A DNA stretch of 64,000 bases, from contig OX621169.1 in the NCBI GenBank assembly GCA_951640195.1, forward strand, positions 558,001-622,000, in the 5' to 3' direction. Below are positions 1-9,565 of this stretch, piece by piece. The first letter of the stretch is position 1; each line of letters opens with the position of its first letter. The notes beneath the pieces were generated by a model. That model made no database searches, was not told the DNA's origin, and saw only the letters and a program-made list of their open reading frames with translations. Made by a program: the position numbers and the translations under genes. The DNA comes from Porpolomopsis calyptriformis (taxonomy: Eukaryota > Basidiomycota > Agaricomycetes > Agaricales > Hygrophoraceae).

Positions 1-167
1 GCTCGACCTTTCCCTTTTGAGTGAGAGGGACCCGCTTGTTCTTCTTGTTCTTGGGCAGGGTCAACCGTCTCGTCGAGGATGGGAGCTGGGGCAGGAGGGA
101 GAGAGCCTTCCTGGGAGAGAGGGATAGCAGGGTGAGGGATAGTGGATGATGAACGAGTCAAAACCAT
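1..167 (-). CDS. Start of the gag region of the A-family element (partial)
   Basis: An open frame on the minus strand begins at an ATG (165-167) and runs off the left edge with no stop in about 55 codons. It is rich in Pro, Ser and Gln/Glu, as are the N-terminal parts of Gag in the other copies in this window. It sits about 180 nt downstream of the 5' LTR, where gag is expected. The assignment to gag rests on position and composition, because no capsid or zinc-knuckle motif is reached. Confidence 0.4.
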   Translation of the reverse strand, partial: MVLTRSSSTIPHPAIPLSQEGSLPPAPAPILDETVDPAQEQEEQAGPSHSKGKGR

Positions 168-347
168 TGGTGGAACGGTGGCAGTTGGATATTGGGGGGC
201 TTGACGGGAATACAAGGGGAGAGAGCAAGCCTAATCGATGTTAATGTCTGGGTGGTGAAATTGATCTCGTGGGTGAAGACCTTCAGCACTGGCCAGACAG
301 AGTAGGGGTTGTATAGCGTGGAGTGAGCAAGAAGGAAGTCTGTTTCT

Positions 348-725
348 TGTTAGACGGCAGTCTAGGGTTGATCGCAAGGTTTTACTTCAGGCTCTGGGTG
401 TAGGGTTTTAAAGGGTTGGAAGACTACTGATTGGGGTGTTAACGAAAGAAACAGACTTATCCTAAGTCTATCTACTGCTAGCTTTATATACTAGCTAAGT
501 ATGAGTCATACTGACTACGTGTGAGTCGTAACGACTATGGATGAGTCATGTAGATAAGGAGAGTGATAGTAGACTAAATATAGATATGGCTTGGTCACCT
601 TCTATTACTAAGCAGAGCTTGGGTGGCTAAGCGGAGCTTGGGTGGCTAAGCGGCTATTGATGTAAACTGTCTGATGTAAATAGGAACAGACGAGCAAAGG
701 AAAAAGAAAAAATATATCTCTGACA
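348..725 (-). repeat. A-family LTR (5' LTR)
   Basis: The LTR is 378 bp, begins TGTTAGACGG and ends CTCTGACA on the plus strand (TG...CA). On the minus strand a TATATAAA box lies at 483-490, and about 32 nt downstream is AAGTCTGTTTCT (447-458), the predicted transcription start. That 12-mer recurs as the complement of the primer-binding site at 336-347. Compared with the copy at 52116 it carries an extra 19-bp tandem repeat of a GGTGGCTAAGCGG-type motif near 610-650. Confidence 0.85.
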
Positions 726-1458
726 GGGCCTCAATAACCACTGAGAGGGAAGCGATGGGGATAGCTTCCGAAGCCGCTTCGATGGGGGAAGGGGCTTGGA
801 CTGTCTTGACGTCGTCGTCATCTGGGTATTCCAAGTCAAGATTGATGGGGTACTCGACTGACGAACCGTAATCAATTATAGTCTCGGTCGTTGCAAGATC
901 TTGTTGGGCTCGGAGAAAATCTTCTCGAGAGAGCCGTTCAGCTCGACGACTCTCCTCTATGAGCTTGGCGATGATGGCGCGAGTGGTGACATCGTAGCAG
1001 TCGACCCATGTACACTTCTTCTGTCGTTGGAGCTCCCAAACTTTGAGCTCACTTTCATCCCAGCGGTTCTTCCAATACAGGGCACTCTTCTCTGACGCTT
1101 TGAGTTCAGCCTTCAAAACATTGCGTTCTTGACGGAGTTCTTGGTTCCAGGTACTAACACTATTGCTGTGGACTGTGAGACGCGAAATGGTGACGGCGGG
1201 ATCTTCGGGAGGAGGGGTTTCCGTAGGGTACTCTTTGAAGAAGTCCTCTGCTCGTGCGCGGGCTTGTTGACGTAGTTGTCGAGTGGAGGAGGAAGAGGTG
1301 GAAGGACCGGGGGTAGGGGAACGGATGGCGGCAGATGAGGGGATTCGTCCAGCGCGTCTGATGGCGACTTGAGGAGAGGGAGATTGAGTGGCGGGCATTA
1401 TGAATGATGATTCAGTGATGTCGGCGTTGGGAGCAACAGTTTGGGGTGAGTTCGTCAA
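726..1458 (-). pseudogene. ORF3 of element 1 (coiled-coil protein downstream of pol), cut by an LTR
   Basis: This is a third ORF between pol and the 3' LTR, on the same strand as pol. Homologues are at 29026-29694 and 53753-54490 in the two B-family elements. The homologous start is the Met at 1396-1398; an upstream in-frame Met gives 20 more residues. It has a Pro/Ser-rich basic N-terminus, then a charged heptad-like stretch (around QERNVLKAELKASEKSAL) that looks like a coiled coil, then an acidic Pro-rich tail. The frame passes into the A-family LTR at 725 and stops at 646, so the C-terminus is artificial. The occupied slot is where env lies in errantiviruses, but I see no signal peptide or transmembrane segment. 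Function unknown. Confidence 0.65.
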
Positions 1459-1567
1459 AAGTGGGGAAAGACTGGATGGAATCGTATCGACGATTCTGAG
1501 TTTATAAATGCCTACTCAACCTAAAAATAGAATTCAAAAGTGGACAGCTGGAATGATGACAAACGAG

Positions 1568-4500
1568 TCAAGTTGTTGTTTGAATTGAGTCTTCGTAAGT
1601 CTTCACAATTTCTTTAGCGTGTCGTAAGACGTTCGATCGTTCTTCCCAAGTAGCTTCTTCGATCGGATAACCTTTCCATTTGACCAAATACTTTCGTCGG
1701 CGTTGAGCTCCGGAGTGTTGAAGAATAGATTCAACTTCATATTCTTCTTCGTTCTCGATCAGATCTGGTGGAGGTCGAGATGTATCAGTAATATCAGGGT
1801 GGAGCAACTTATCTTCGACATTTGGTCTCAGGAGTGATACGTGAAAAACTGGGTGAAGTTTCCAAGTTCCGGGGATATCGATAAGATACGCAAGATCCGA
1901 TACTTGTTTCAGGATCTTGAATGGTCCAGTTCTTCGGTTATCTAGTTTCTTGGCAGGTCGAGTCGTCTTGATGTTCTTGGTGTCTAACCAAACCAAATCT
2001 CCGACTTTGAAGGAGGGAGAGAGTTTCCGTTTTCGATCGGCATATTTTTTCATTGATTCTGCGGCATGTGAGAGTGATTTGCCGGCACTCTTCTGAGCAC
2101 GCGTGAGACGTTCGTGAAAGGTATTTGCTGCGGGGACATTACTCGGGGATTCGATTATAATCAGTAAATGAGGGTGACGGCCATATTCCAAATAGAAGGG
2201 TGATTGTGATGTGGAGGAGTGTTGTCGATTATTGTAAGCGAATTCGGCAGAAGCCAGCCATTCGGACCAGTCGTCCTGCATGAAATTGGTATAGAACCGC
2301 AGGTAGACTTCGAGTTCTTGATTCGTTCGTTCGGTCTGACCATCGGTCTCGGGATGATAAGCGGTAGACAGTCCAGAAATGGTTCCTAGGAGTTTATTGA
2401 GGGCTTCAGTGAATTTTGACGCGAACTGAACTCCACGATCAGAAATAATCTTCTTTGGCCATCCATGGTGTTTCCAGATATGATCACAGAAAAGTCGGGC
2501 AGCGCCTTCTGATGAGAGATTGGAAGTCGTCGGAATAAAGTGAGCTCGTTTTGTGAAACGATCGACGACTACCATCACGGCGTCGTATCCAAGTGAGTCA
2601 GGTAGTTGAACAATGAGATCGACGGTTATCTCAGTCCATGGTTCGGTAGCGGGGGGTATAGGTTGTAGGAGTCCTGTCGGCTTCGAAGGATAATTCTTGT
2701 TTTGTTGACAAGCAGGGCAGGATCGTACGTAGTTGATAACGTCTTGAGAGACGCCATCCCAAACAAAGTTTCGGAGCACCAGCTCCTTCGTCTTCTCAAT
2801 GCCAGGGTGTCCAGCGTGGGGGTAGGCGTGGGACAGTCGTATTATGTCTGTGCGCAAAGATACTTCCTCCGGCACCACAATTCGACCTTCAACATCGCGA
2901 ACCAACCCATCGGCTTGGTCCCAAAACAGTGAGGCATCCTCGATTTTCTGTGAGATCTTGTTCGATATTGGTAGCTTGAAGCGTAATCTTGCGAAAAAGT
3001 CCGGTTCTGAAAGTTTGACGATAGAATTGATCCAATGTTCATCTGCGATTAAAATCTCATCTTCCACCTCGCCTTTACCCTCGTCGAAATAATCCGGGCA
3101 CCTGGATAACCCATCGGCCTTGTTCTTTCTCCCTGGGACGTACTCGATTTTATACTCGTATCTTGATAAGATTTCTGACCAATGAGCACGTCGTCCAAAC
3201 AATACGCGAGTAGTACTGAAATACTTAAGGGCGAGACTGTCGGTACGAGTCAGAAGGTTGTGTCGTGAACCTTCCAAAAGATGTCGCCATGCTTTAAGAC
3301 AGTCTATTATCGCCAAAAGCTCAGCGTCGTGAGTCGGATATTTCTTTTCAGCAGGGGTCAAAGATCTTGAATGAAAGCCCATGGGTTTCCATTCGCTTTC
3401 GTGTAGCTGAGACAGTATTCCTCCTAAGGCAAAACCAGAGGCGTCGGTCTCTAGGCAGTATGGTAGGCCTTGATCCGGTACTTCGAGGACAGGGGCATTT
3501 GTGAGGGAGTGTTTCAACTGATCAAAGGCGTGTTGTCGTTTGGAGGTCCATTCCCATATGGTATCTTTGCGGAGTAACTGGTTGAGTGGTTGGGCGATCT
3601 TTGAGAAGTCCTTGATATATTTTCTCCAGAAATTTGTGCTTCCGAGAAAGGATTGGAGTTGTTTGACGGTTCGAGGTTTGGGCCATTCGGCTATGGCTTT
3701 GACCTTCTTGGGATTGGTTCCAATATGACCTTTCGTTAAGGTCATCCCCAAATAGATCACCTCTTCTTTCTCGAATTGGCATTTGACGGGTTTGCAGGAG
3801 AGTTTGTTCTTCTTCATGATATCAAGGGTCTTGAACGTCCAGTAACGTAATTCTTCTAGATCATCTCCGCAGATGAGAACGTCATCAATATAGATAAAAA
3901 CACAACCTGATTTTAACACTTCAGCAAATCGCGTGTCGATCATCCGTTGGAACGTAGCTGGAGAATTCCGTAGACCAAAGAACATCACTCTTGGAACATA
4001 GAGTCCCTTGACCGTGTTGAAGGCAGCTTTCCATTCGTCGCCTTCTTTGATCCGAATGTTGTTAAATCCCCATCGGATATCCACGACTGTGAATAGCACA
4101 GCAGATCGTAATTTGGGTTGTTGAACGATTTGATGGAGAAGTGGTAGAGGATATCGGTCAGGAACGGTGAAGTGGTTCAGATAACGGTAGTCTTCGATTG
4201 GTCTGTATCCAGCATCTTGTCCTTTCGCGTTGATTTCTTCAGCTTTCTTGCTTAGGAAGAAGGGAGCGGCTTGAGGTGAGGTTCCTTTGAATATTCGTCC
4301 AGTGGCCACATTTTCTTCCAAAAACTTCTCTAGGAAGTCTATCTCTCGAGGGGACATCGGATAAGTCTTGTCATTCTGTGGTATGAAGTTATCTTTGAGA
4401 TCAATCACATGATCAAATTCAGAATGAGGTGGAAGGCAATCGAAGGACTCCTTGGCAAAGACACTAGCATAGTCTTTCCAATAGACCTCCGGTACAAACT

Positions 4501-5110
4501 TTCGCATATCTTCCTCCACCGTGCTGGCTCTAGACTCGTCCGATTTTGAAATACTTGTTATCGCCAGCGAGACCGATTCTACCTCAGAGGGCTCTGCTTC
4601 GCCGCTACAATACCGACGAGAAGTCTCTTTGCCTCCGAGAGCCAGTGTTGACTTCTCCCAATCGATACTAGGGTTTTGAGCTCTGAGCCATGGGTAGCCG
4701 AGGATAATATCAAACTTGGATCCGAGGTCGGTCACTTCCAAACGGATCCTTTCAGTGTGTCCACCTGGAGCTTCTATCCAGACATCAGTGTCAAAAACGA
4801 TCGGGCCTCCTCGGTTCTCTGACCCATCGGCATTCCGTACGGGGATTGGGGTTTCCAAATCCTGAAGAGTAAATTCGTGACAAGTTGCGAAATTCTCGTC
4901 CATAAAGTTCCCAGAAGCTCCACTATCAATAAGACACATGGCGGGGACACGTCGGCCACTGTCTGAAGCTTTGATCCAAACGTCTATCGTCAGTCCTGAG
5001 TCGCCCTTTTCGATAGTACCGAGAGTTCGAAATAAATTGCAAGGAGCAATGGTACATCGAGTGGTATGGTCCATAACGTTGAGTGTATCGTTCGAACCTT
5101 TCAAAAACCC
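1568..5110 (-). CDS. pol: Pol polyprotein (protease, RT, RNase H, integrase, chromodomain), intact
   Basis: The uninterrupted frame is about 1180 residues. In order it has an aspartic protease (CLIDSGASGNFMDENF, near residue 57), reverse transcriptase with the YIDD active site (near 405), RNase H (LETDASGFALGG, near 560), an integrase HHCC zinc-binding region and DDE core (HPGIEKTKEL, then CPACQQNK, VDRFTKRAHF, ISDRGVQF, ETDGQTERTNQELE), and a C-terminal chromodomain (YLVKWKGYPIEEATWEER, near 1130). Pol has no good ATG start. The frame is -1 relative to gag and overlaps the gag stop at a GGGTTTT heptamer (5104-5110), so translation probably arises by frameshifting. This is the only gypsy pol in the window without a premature stop. 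Confidence 0.9.
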   Translation of the reverse strand, partial: GFLKGSNDTLNVMDHTTRCTIAPCNLFRTLGTIEKGDSGLTIDVWIKASDSGRRVPAMCLIDSGASGNFMDENFATCHEFTLQDLETPIPVRNADGSENRGGPIVFDTDVWIEAPGGHTERIRLEVTDLGSKFDIILGYPWLRAQNPSIDWEKSTLALGGKETSRRYCSGEAEPSEVESVSLAITSISKSDESRASTVEEDMRKFVPEVYWKDYASVFAKESFDCLPPHSEFDHVIDLKDNFIPQNDKTYPMSPREIDFLEKFLEENVATGRIFKGTSPQAAPFFLSKKAEEINAKGQDAGYRPIEDYRYLNHFTVPDRYPLPLLHQIVQQPKLRSAVLFTVVDIRWGFNNIRIKEGDEWKAAFNTVKGLYVPRVMFFGLRNSPATFQRMIDTRFAEVLKSGCVFIYIDDVLICGDDLEELRYWTFKTLDIMKKNKLSCKPVKCQFEKEEVIYLGMTLTKGHIGTNPKKVKAIAEWPKPRTVKQLQSFLGSTNFWRKYIKDFSKIAQPLNQLLRKDTIWEWTSKRQHAFDQLKHSLTNAPVLEVPDQGLPYCLETDASGFALGGILSQLHESEWKPMGFHSRSLTPAEKKYPTHDAELLAIIDCLKAWRHLLEGSRHNLLTRTDSLALKYFSTTRVLFGRRAHWSEILSRYEYKIEYVPGRKNKADGLSRCPDYFDEGKGEVEDEILIADEHWINSIVKLSEPDFFARLRFKLPISNKISQKIEDASLFWDQADGLVRDVEGRIVVPEEVSLRTDIIRLSHAYPHAGHPGIEKTKELVLRNFVWDGVSQDVINYVRSCPACQQNKNYPSKPTGLLQPIPPATEPWTEITVDLIVQLPDSLGYDAVMVVVDRFTKRAHFIPTTSNLSSEGAARLFCDHIWKHHGWPKKIISDRGVQFASKFTEALNKLLGTISGLSTAYHPETDGQTERTNQELEVYLRFYTNFMQDDWSEWLASAEFAYNNRQHSSTSQSPFYLEYGRHPHLLIIIESPSNVPAANTFHERLTRAQKSAGKSLSHAAESMKKYADRKRKLSPSFKVGDLVWLDTKNIKTTRPAKKLDNRRTGPFKILKQVSDLAYLIDIPGTWKLHPVFHVSLLRPNVEDKLLHPDITDTSRPPPDLIENEEEYEVESILQHSGAQRRRKYLVKWKGYPIEEATWEERSNVLRHAKEIVKTYEDSIQTTT
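5101..5110 (-). promoter_or_regulatory. -1 ribosomal frameshift site, element 1
   Basis: On the minus strand the heptamer G GGT TTT (5104-5110) fits the X XXY YYZ rule and directly precedes the gag stop TGA (5101-5103). Slipping back one base puts ribosomes into the pol frame. The same heptamer is at the homologous place in the elements at 28585 and 53318. Confidence 0.7.
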
Positions 5111-6306
5111 TGGGCCTTCAAGTCCGCTGCCAACCTCTTCTTCCGATCATCCGACCAATTGCGTATACCAGATTTTGCCATGTCCGACGGAGTTTCGCTT
5201 GTTGCCAGTGTAGCGGGCGAGCTGACGTTCTCCACGTGGGGCTCAGTGGCAATGACACGTACGTCTCTGCCTCGTCCTCGTCCTCATCCTCTGTAACCTC
5301 CTCTACCTCGAAAGTATCCTCCTCGACGTGAGGAAGAGGCATCGGGTAAATTCTTCGCATCACCGGCGATTCGATTTGGGCAGGCGTTCGCGAAGTGGCC
5401 AGGCTGGCCACAGGAGTAACAATTCCCGTATGGGATCGTATTGGCAGAAGAGGAAGGTTCTTCCCTCTTGATGGTGGGGGCTGCTGTCGTTTGGCGGGTC
5501 GTCGTTGCAGCCACATACGATCCTCGTGCAGGAAAGGGGTTAGAGTATTGGGGTCGGGACGTAGAGGACTGTTTCTGCGAGGCGAGAATGTCCTTTTGGT
5601 GTTGGTAACGTGTCGTGGCGTCCTTCCACTCTTGAAGTGTGGTAGGGATGGCAGGGAGTTGGTAAATATATTCAATGAACTCGGAATCGAGTCCAGCTTG
5701 GTAAAGATCGATGAGGGTGGCATCGTTGAAACCGGTATCGACCTGCAAAGCACCGAAGCGCAGGTTATAGTCTTCTATCTTCTTCCTTCCTTGGCGGAGA
5801 TTCTTGATGTCGTTGCGAGCGCGGGATTGTCTGTCGATTCCTTCGAACGTTGATCGGAATCGAACTACAAAGGCAGCCCAGGTAGCAGTCGGGCCAGTCC
5901 AGTTGACAGTCCTCATGTCGTTGGTCTCCTTTTCAGACCAAGTTTGAGCCATCATGCCCTTCATGAAGGAAAGGGCAAAAGGAATCTTGTGTTCGTCGCG
6001 GTATGGTTTTCCCATGAAATACAATTCACAGCTGTTAATAAATTTGTCGACGTCTTGTTGTCGACCAGTGAACTCATCTGGCTTGGCCATCTTTATCTCG
6101 ATAGTGGGAGCGGCAGGAGGTTGAGGCTGAGGTCCCAGTGGGGGTTGAGCTTGACCTTGGGCAGCGAGTTGTTGGTGGAGATCTTGGATCTCTGCTGCCT
6201 GGTTCACATTCGAGGCCTGAAGGTTGGCCATCTCCCTCCGCAAGTCGTTCATGACTGCGAGGATTTCGTTAAGGTTGGGAACAGGGGGGTTAACGCGAGA
6301 ACCCAT
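5101..6306 (-). pseudogene. gag: gag of element 1 (CCHC zinc knuckle), one premature TGA
   Basis: The frame starts at the ATG at 6306. It contains the Ty3/gypsy Gag capsid region (KPDEFTGRQQDVDKFINSCE; then RFRSTFEGID) and one zinc knuckle of the CX2CX4HX4C type (CYSCGQPGHFANAC). It is followed by an RGG-rich stretch. A TGA at 5284-5286 interrupts this RGG stretch, where CGA is the neighbouring codon. The same frame then stays open 60 codons to a stop at 5101-5103 immediately after GGGTTTT. I therefore read the stop at 5284 as a mutation and the stop at 5101 as the true gag end (401 codons). Upstream of 6306 the frame also remains open, so the original start may lie further 5'. Confidence 0.75.
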
Positions 6307-6673
6307 TGGATCTGGTGATGGTGAAGGTGAAGGTGTTGTTAAAGGTGAAGAAGGTCGAGTCGGTTGTTGGAACGGGAAGGATTGATATCTAACAGTAGGG
6401 GGAGTGATGGGACGTTGTGACTGGGCGGCGGCGAGTAAGCGAGTTGTTTCGCTTCAAGTTCTTCCTAGAGCTTGTGTGATACTTGGCAAAGGAGAGGCTT
6501 GACTAGCTTCTTCGTTTGGATCTGGGAAGATTCGGGTTTGTGAGTAGAGCGATTGAGAAAGGGGGTTGTTCTGCTCAGAGGGGTCGTAAAAGTCCTCGTC
6601 GTCGTCGTCCAGTGTTAAAGCAAGGATGGGTGGATCAAGTAAGGGGGAGAGAGCAAGAAGGAAGTCTGATTCT

Positions 6674-7073
6674 TGTTATAAACTGGTTGTCGATGAGATG
6701 GTTTTACTTCGGAGAGCTCTGTCCCAAGACAATGATAATGTCTCAAGTCCTAGTTATTGGGTTGCTAACGAGGAATCAGACTTAAAGTCTGAATACGACT
6801 AACTAGGAGTTTATATACTGACTACGCTACTGCAGATGAGTCAGTGTAAACACGAGGAATACATGTGACGAGTAAAGATAAGCATGATAGGGGACTCGGA
6901 GCATGTGAAGAGATGAAACATGATTGTCGGAAATGAAGTATGTCCTATCTCAGATATATGGAAAGATACGAAATTGTGGGGAATCCCTGGGGAATCCCAA
7001 GTAGAGATAAGACCTGTCCGACTAAGCAGTAATGACTAACATAGAGAGGAAATGAAAATTTACGTCCGTGACA
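6674..7073 (-). repeat. B-like LTR (5' LTR of element 1)
   Basis: The LTR is 400 bp, starts TGTTATAAAC and ends GTCCGTGACA. The minus-strand TATA box (6810-6817) lies about 34 nt upstream of AAGTCTGATTC (6773-6783), which is repeated as the complement of the primer-binding site just inside the LTR (6662-6672). It is clearly diverged from the LTRs at 28585 and 53318, so this is a sister subfamily. Confidence 0.85.
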
Positions 7074-7074
7074 C

Positions 7075-7420
7075 TTTGGACCTTTCAAGCTCATTGAGAA
7101 AATTGGTCACTCAGCCTATCGACTTGAACTCCCCTATGAATGGATGGGTCTACACCCAGTCTTCAATGAATCCTACCTGTCCCCCTACTATCATTCTTCC
7201 TTTCCAAATCAAAAAGCTCCCCCTCCCCCCCCTCCTCTCCAATTGGACAATGAAATTGAATACATCATCAAGAAAATTCTGGATTCCTAGATCCATTGAA
7301 AGTACTCCAGTACCTGGTGCACTGGGAAGGCTACACTAACAAGGAGAATACTTGGCAGTCCGCATCTGACATTGCACATGCTCAAGAGTTAGTTGATGAG
7401 TTCCACACTCTGAATCCAAA
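7075..7420 (+). pseudogene. Old gypsy Pol C-terminus with chromodomain (relic)
   Basis: Plus-strand translation from 7075 reads FGPFKLIEKIGHSAYRLELP, the SH3-like region after gypsy integrase. After a frame change it continues through LHPVFNESYLSPYY and a chromodomain with LQYLVHWEGYTNKENTW at about 7303-7355. It starts exactly where the element 1 LTR ends, so element 1 is inserted inside it. The missing 5' part would lie beyond the left edge. At least one frameshift is present. Confidence 0.7.
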
Positions 7421-8090
7421 ACTTCAGATCCATATTATCTATATGGACGACTTCTTTGGCATCAACAATCATCTCTACAACCTAGTTACTGATTCATATG
7501 GTGAAGGCTACAAACCACTGATGATATCTGACAACATCAATATCATCATTCTGCTCATGCCCATTGAAGTCGATTATATTCTGGATTCCAATTTCAACAC
7601 CTCCATTCTTCTCCCTCATCTTCCCTCCCATGTACATTGAGCTTGGATCTACAAGGAAGGCCTGGTCAATGCTATCACCCTTGTCATGTGATTGGATAAT
7701 TGTGGCCAAGTGCTCCGTACATACCAGCTCACGCTCCCTCTTTCAGCTCTGGACATCCAACAACATTATATTCACTACCTCCCTGTTATTCCCTGCTATA
7801 CACCACGTTGGCTCTTACAAGACTGTTCAAGACATCTCCAATGCCTTCGTTGACCTTGCGCAGACACGATTCTGAAGGGAGAGTGATATTACAATGCATC
7901 CCAATTTTCATTTTTATCTTATCACAACCTTTCTAATCCTATCTTATCCCTCCAACACCTTCCTTTATTGTTCATTGATTAGAGGGGATATTGCTATTGG
8001 TTGGCAATAACACTATCTGCAGTTGCATAGCAGCTGAGTCAGCTATTCCATGGATTGCAGTTGAGTCATGGATTTCAAACTCTAGCCTCA
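7421..8090. other. No recognisable gene
   Basis: I see only short open frames with no motif on either strand. It is probably the decayed 3' flank of the gypsy relic and the 5' flank of the Tc1-like relic. Confidence 0.4.
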
Positions 8091-8159
8091 GTTTTGATCT
8101 CAACAAAGACACCCCCCCTCAGCTTTCAGCTGAGATCTTGGTTCTTTCCATTGAGCAGT

Positions 8160-9018
8160 CTAAGCTGACTGGGAGACCCCTGTGCCTTAACAGTATGCCC
8201 TTTATCTTGTTGGATCTGGCAAAGCTGACCATGCTGTCTAAGTCACCAAATCCCTTCAGAATATCACCAACCAACCTCTGTCTACCCAAACAGTTCGAAA
8301 TGGAATGAAGAAAGTGGGAATGAAAGCTGTGGTGAAGAGGAAAAGGCTATTTCTTTTAAAGAGGCATAGGAAGGAGAGAATGGATTTTGCCCTTGCCCAC
8401 AAAGACTGGACCTTGGAGGACTGGAAGAAGGTTATTTGATCAGATGAGACTAAAATCAATCACTTGGGGTCAGATGGAAGAAAATGGGTGTGGAAAAAGG
8501 CTGGGGAGGAGGTAGGTGATAGATTAGTAAAGGGGACTTTGAAGTTTGGTAGGGGCTCTCTAATGATGTGGGGCTGTATGATGTGGGAGGGTGTTGGGTA
8601 TACTTGCAAGATTGATAGAAAGATGGATGGGGACCTTTACATCAAGATTCTAGAGGATAACCTTCAAGTAAGCCTTCAATTTTATCACAAGACTCTAGAA
8701 GACATTATCTTCCAGCAAGACAATAACCCCAAACATACTTGCAAGAAGGCCTCAAAATGGTTTGAAGAACATGGCTATCAGGTCCTCTCATAGCCTGCAC
8801 AATCTCCAGATCTCAATCCTATAGAACACTTCTGGAGCCATCTTAAAAGGAGATTAGCTGATTATGAGGTACCTTCAAAAGGAATCCTAGAGTTATAGGA
8901 GAGAGTAGAGGAGGAATGGGAGAAGATAGGACTAGAAGTATGTCAAAATCTCATAGAGAGTATGCCTAAAAAGGTAGAAGCTATATTAAGAGCAAAAGGA
9001 GAATTTACTAGGTATTAG
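8160..9018 (+). pseudogene. Tc1/mariner transposase (DD34E), decayed
   Basis: Plus-strand reading gives an N-terminal LTGRPL-like helix-turn-helix trace. It then reads TVRNGMKKVGMKAVVKRKRL and the catalytic blocks SDETKIN (first Asp), IIFQQDNNPKHT (second Asp) and SPDLNPIEHFW (Glu). Exactly 34 residues separate the second Asp and the Glu, the Tc1 DD34E spacing. In-frame stops occur at 8437-8439 (TGA), 8791-8793 (TAG) and about 8896 (TAG). The first two replace expected Trp codons, and the third probably does. The frame ends at 9016-9018. I could not find convincing terminal inverted repeats. Confidence 0.8.
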
Positions 9019-9407
9019 ATGTTATACCAAGCTATTAGCAAAAAAACCCTTATAATGAGATTGCTTACTTAAATTGTGAATATCTCAAGAATGGATCTAT
9101 ACACTTTTATGATCCAGGTCACATTTTGAAGATAAGAGGCTAGGCTATCCTCTATAATATTTATAATATTTTACCTATTTTCCTTAGCAAGGTATAATAC
9201 CTACAAGTTGAACTTAGCAAACATTGTAAGGGTTTTTTAAGTCACTTTAGAAGCCTTTGTATAGTGTCTTCCCTTTGATATGCAAACTTTCATTCATGTT
9301 TAGAAAGCTTCAATTGCATTCAGAGAGTTTAATGATTCTCAAACTCGTTTGGGACATTTGGGAGCTATCAGGGGCATTCAAAGGGTTCATATTTGTGTTT
9401 GAAGGAC
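9019..9407. repeat. Flank shared with 38786-38945
   Basis: From about 9248 to 9407 the sequence is a diverged copy of 38786-38943, starting GAAGCCTTTGTATAGTGTCT. The match continues on the far side of the 1.7 kb insertion, at 11114-11185. The 5' part (9019-9247) is AT-rich and shows nothing I recognise. Confidence 0.6.
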
Positions 9408-9565
9408 TGTCATGAAATTGGCATTCACTCTCTTAAGAAATTCCGTTCTTTTCTTTTCTTTTCTTTTCTTTTCTATACCAGTTCTTTTGGGAGGGAGGCT
9501 GTCTTTATTGGTGGCGGAAACTACTTGTACAAAGAGGAGGAGTCCATGTCCGACTAACTATTATA

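Larger units (their letters stand above)
1..725 (-). mobile_element. A-family gypsy retrotransposon, 5' end only (rest lies beyond the left edge)
   Basis: An LTR at 348-725 is followed, reading on the minus strand, by a leader that starts with a primer-binding site (336-347) and then an open reading frame running off the window. The LTR is nearly identical to the one at 52116-52474, which has its own A-family internal region. The leader motif next to the LTR matches the 5' leader of the other gypsy copies here, so this is the 5' LTR of a minus-strand element whose body lies to the left. It joins directly to the interrupted third ORF of element 1, which suggests a nested insertion. Confidence 0.75.
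726..7073 (-). mobile_element. Element 1: B-like Ty3/gypsy chromovirus, 3' end interrupted
   Basis: Reading on the minus strand the order is 5' LTR (6674-7073), primer-binding site, gag, -1 frameshift site, a complete pol with chromodomain, and a third ORF that stops abruptly at an A-family LTR (725/726). Its own 3' LTR is not in the window. The 5' LTR is followed on the right by an old plus-strand gypsy relic, so the element inserted into it; the right-hand flank is ctttg. If the A-family element inserted into this one, the missing 3' end should lie beyond its far end, to the left of the window. Confidence 0.85.
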
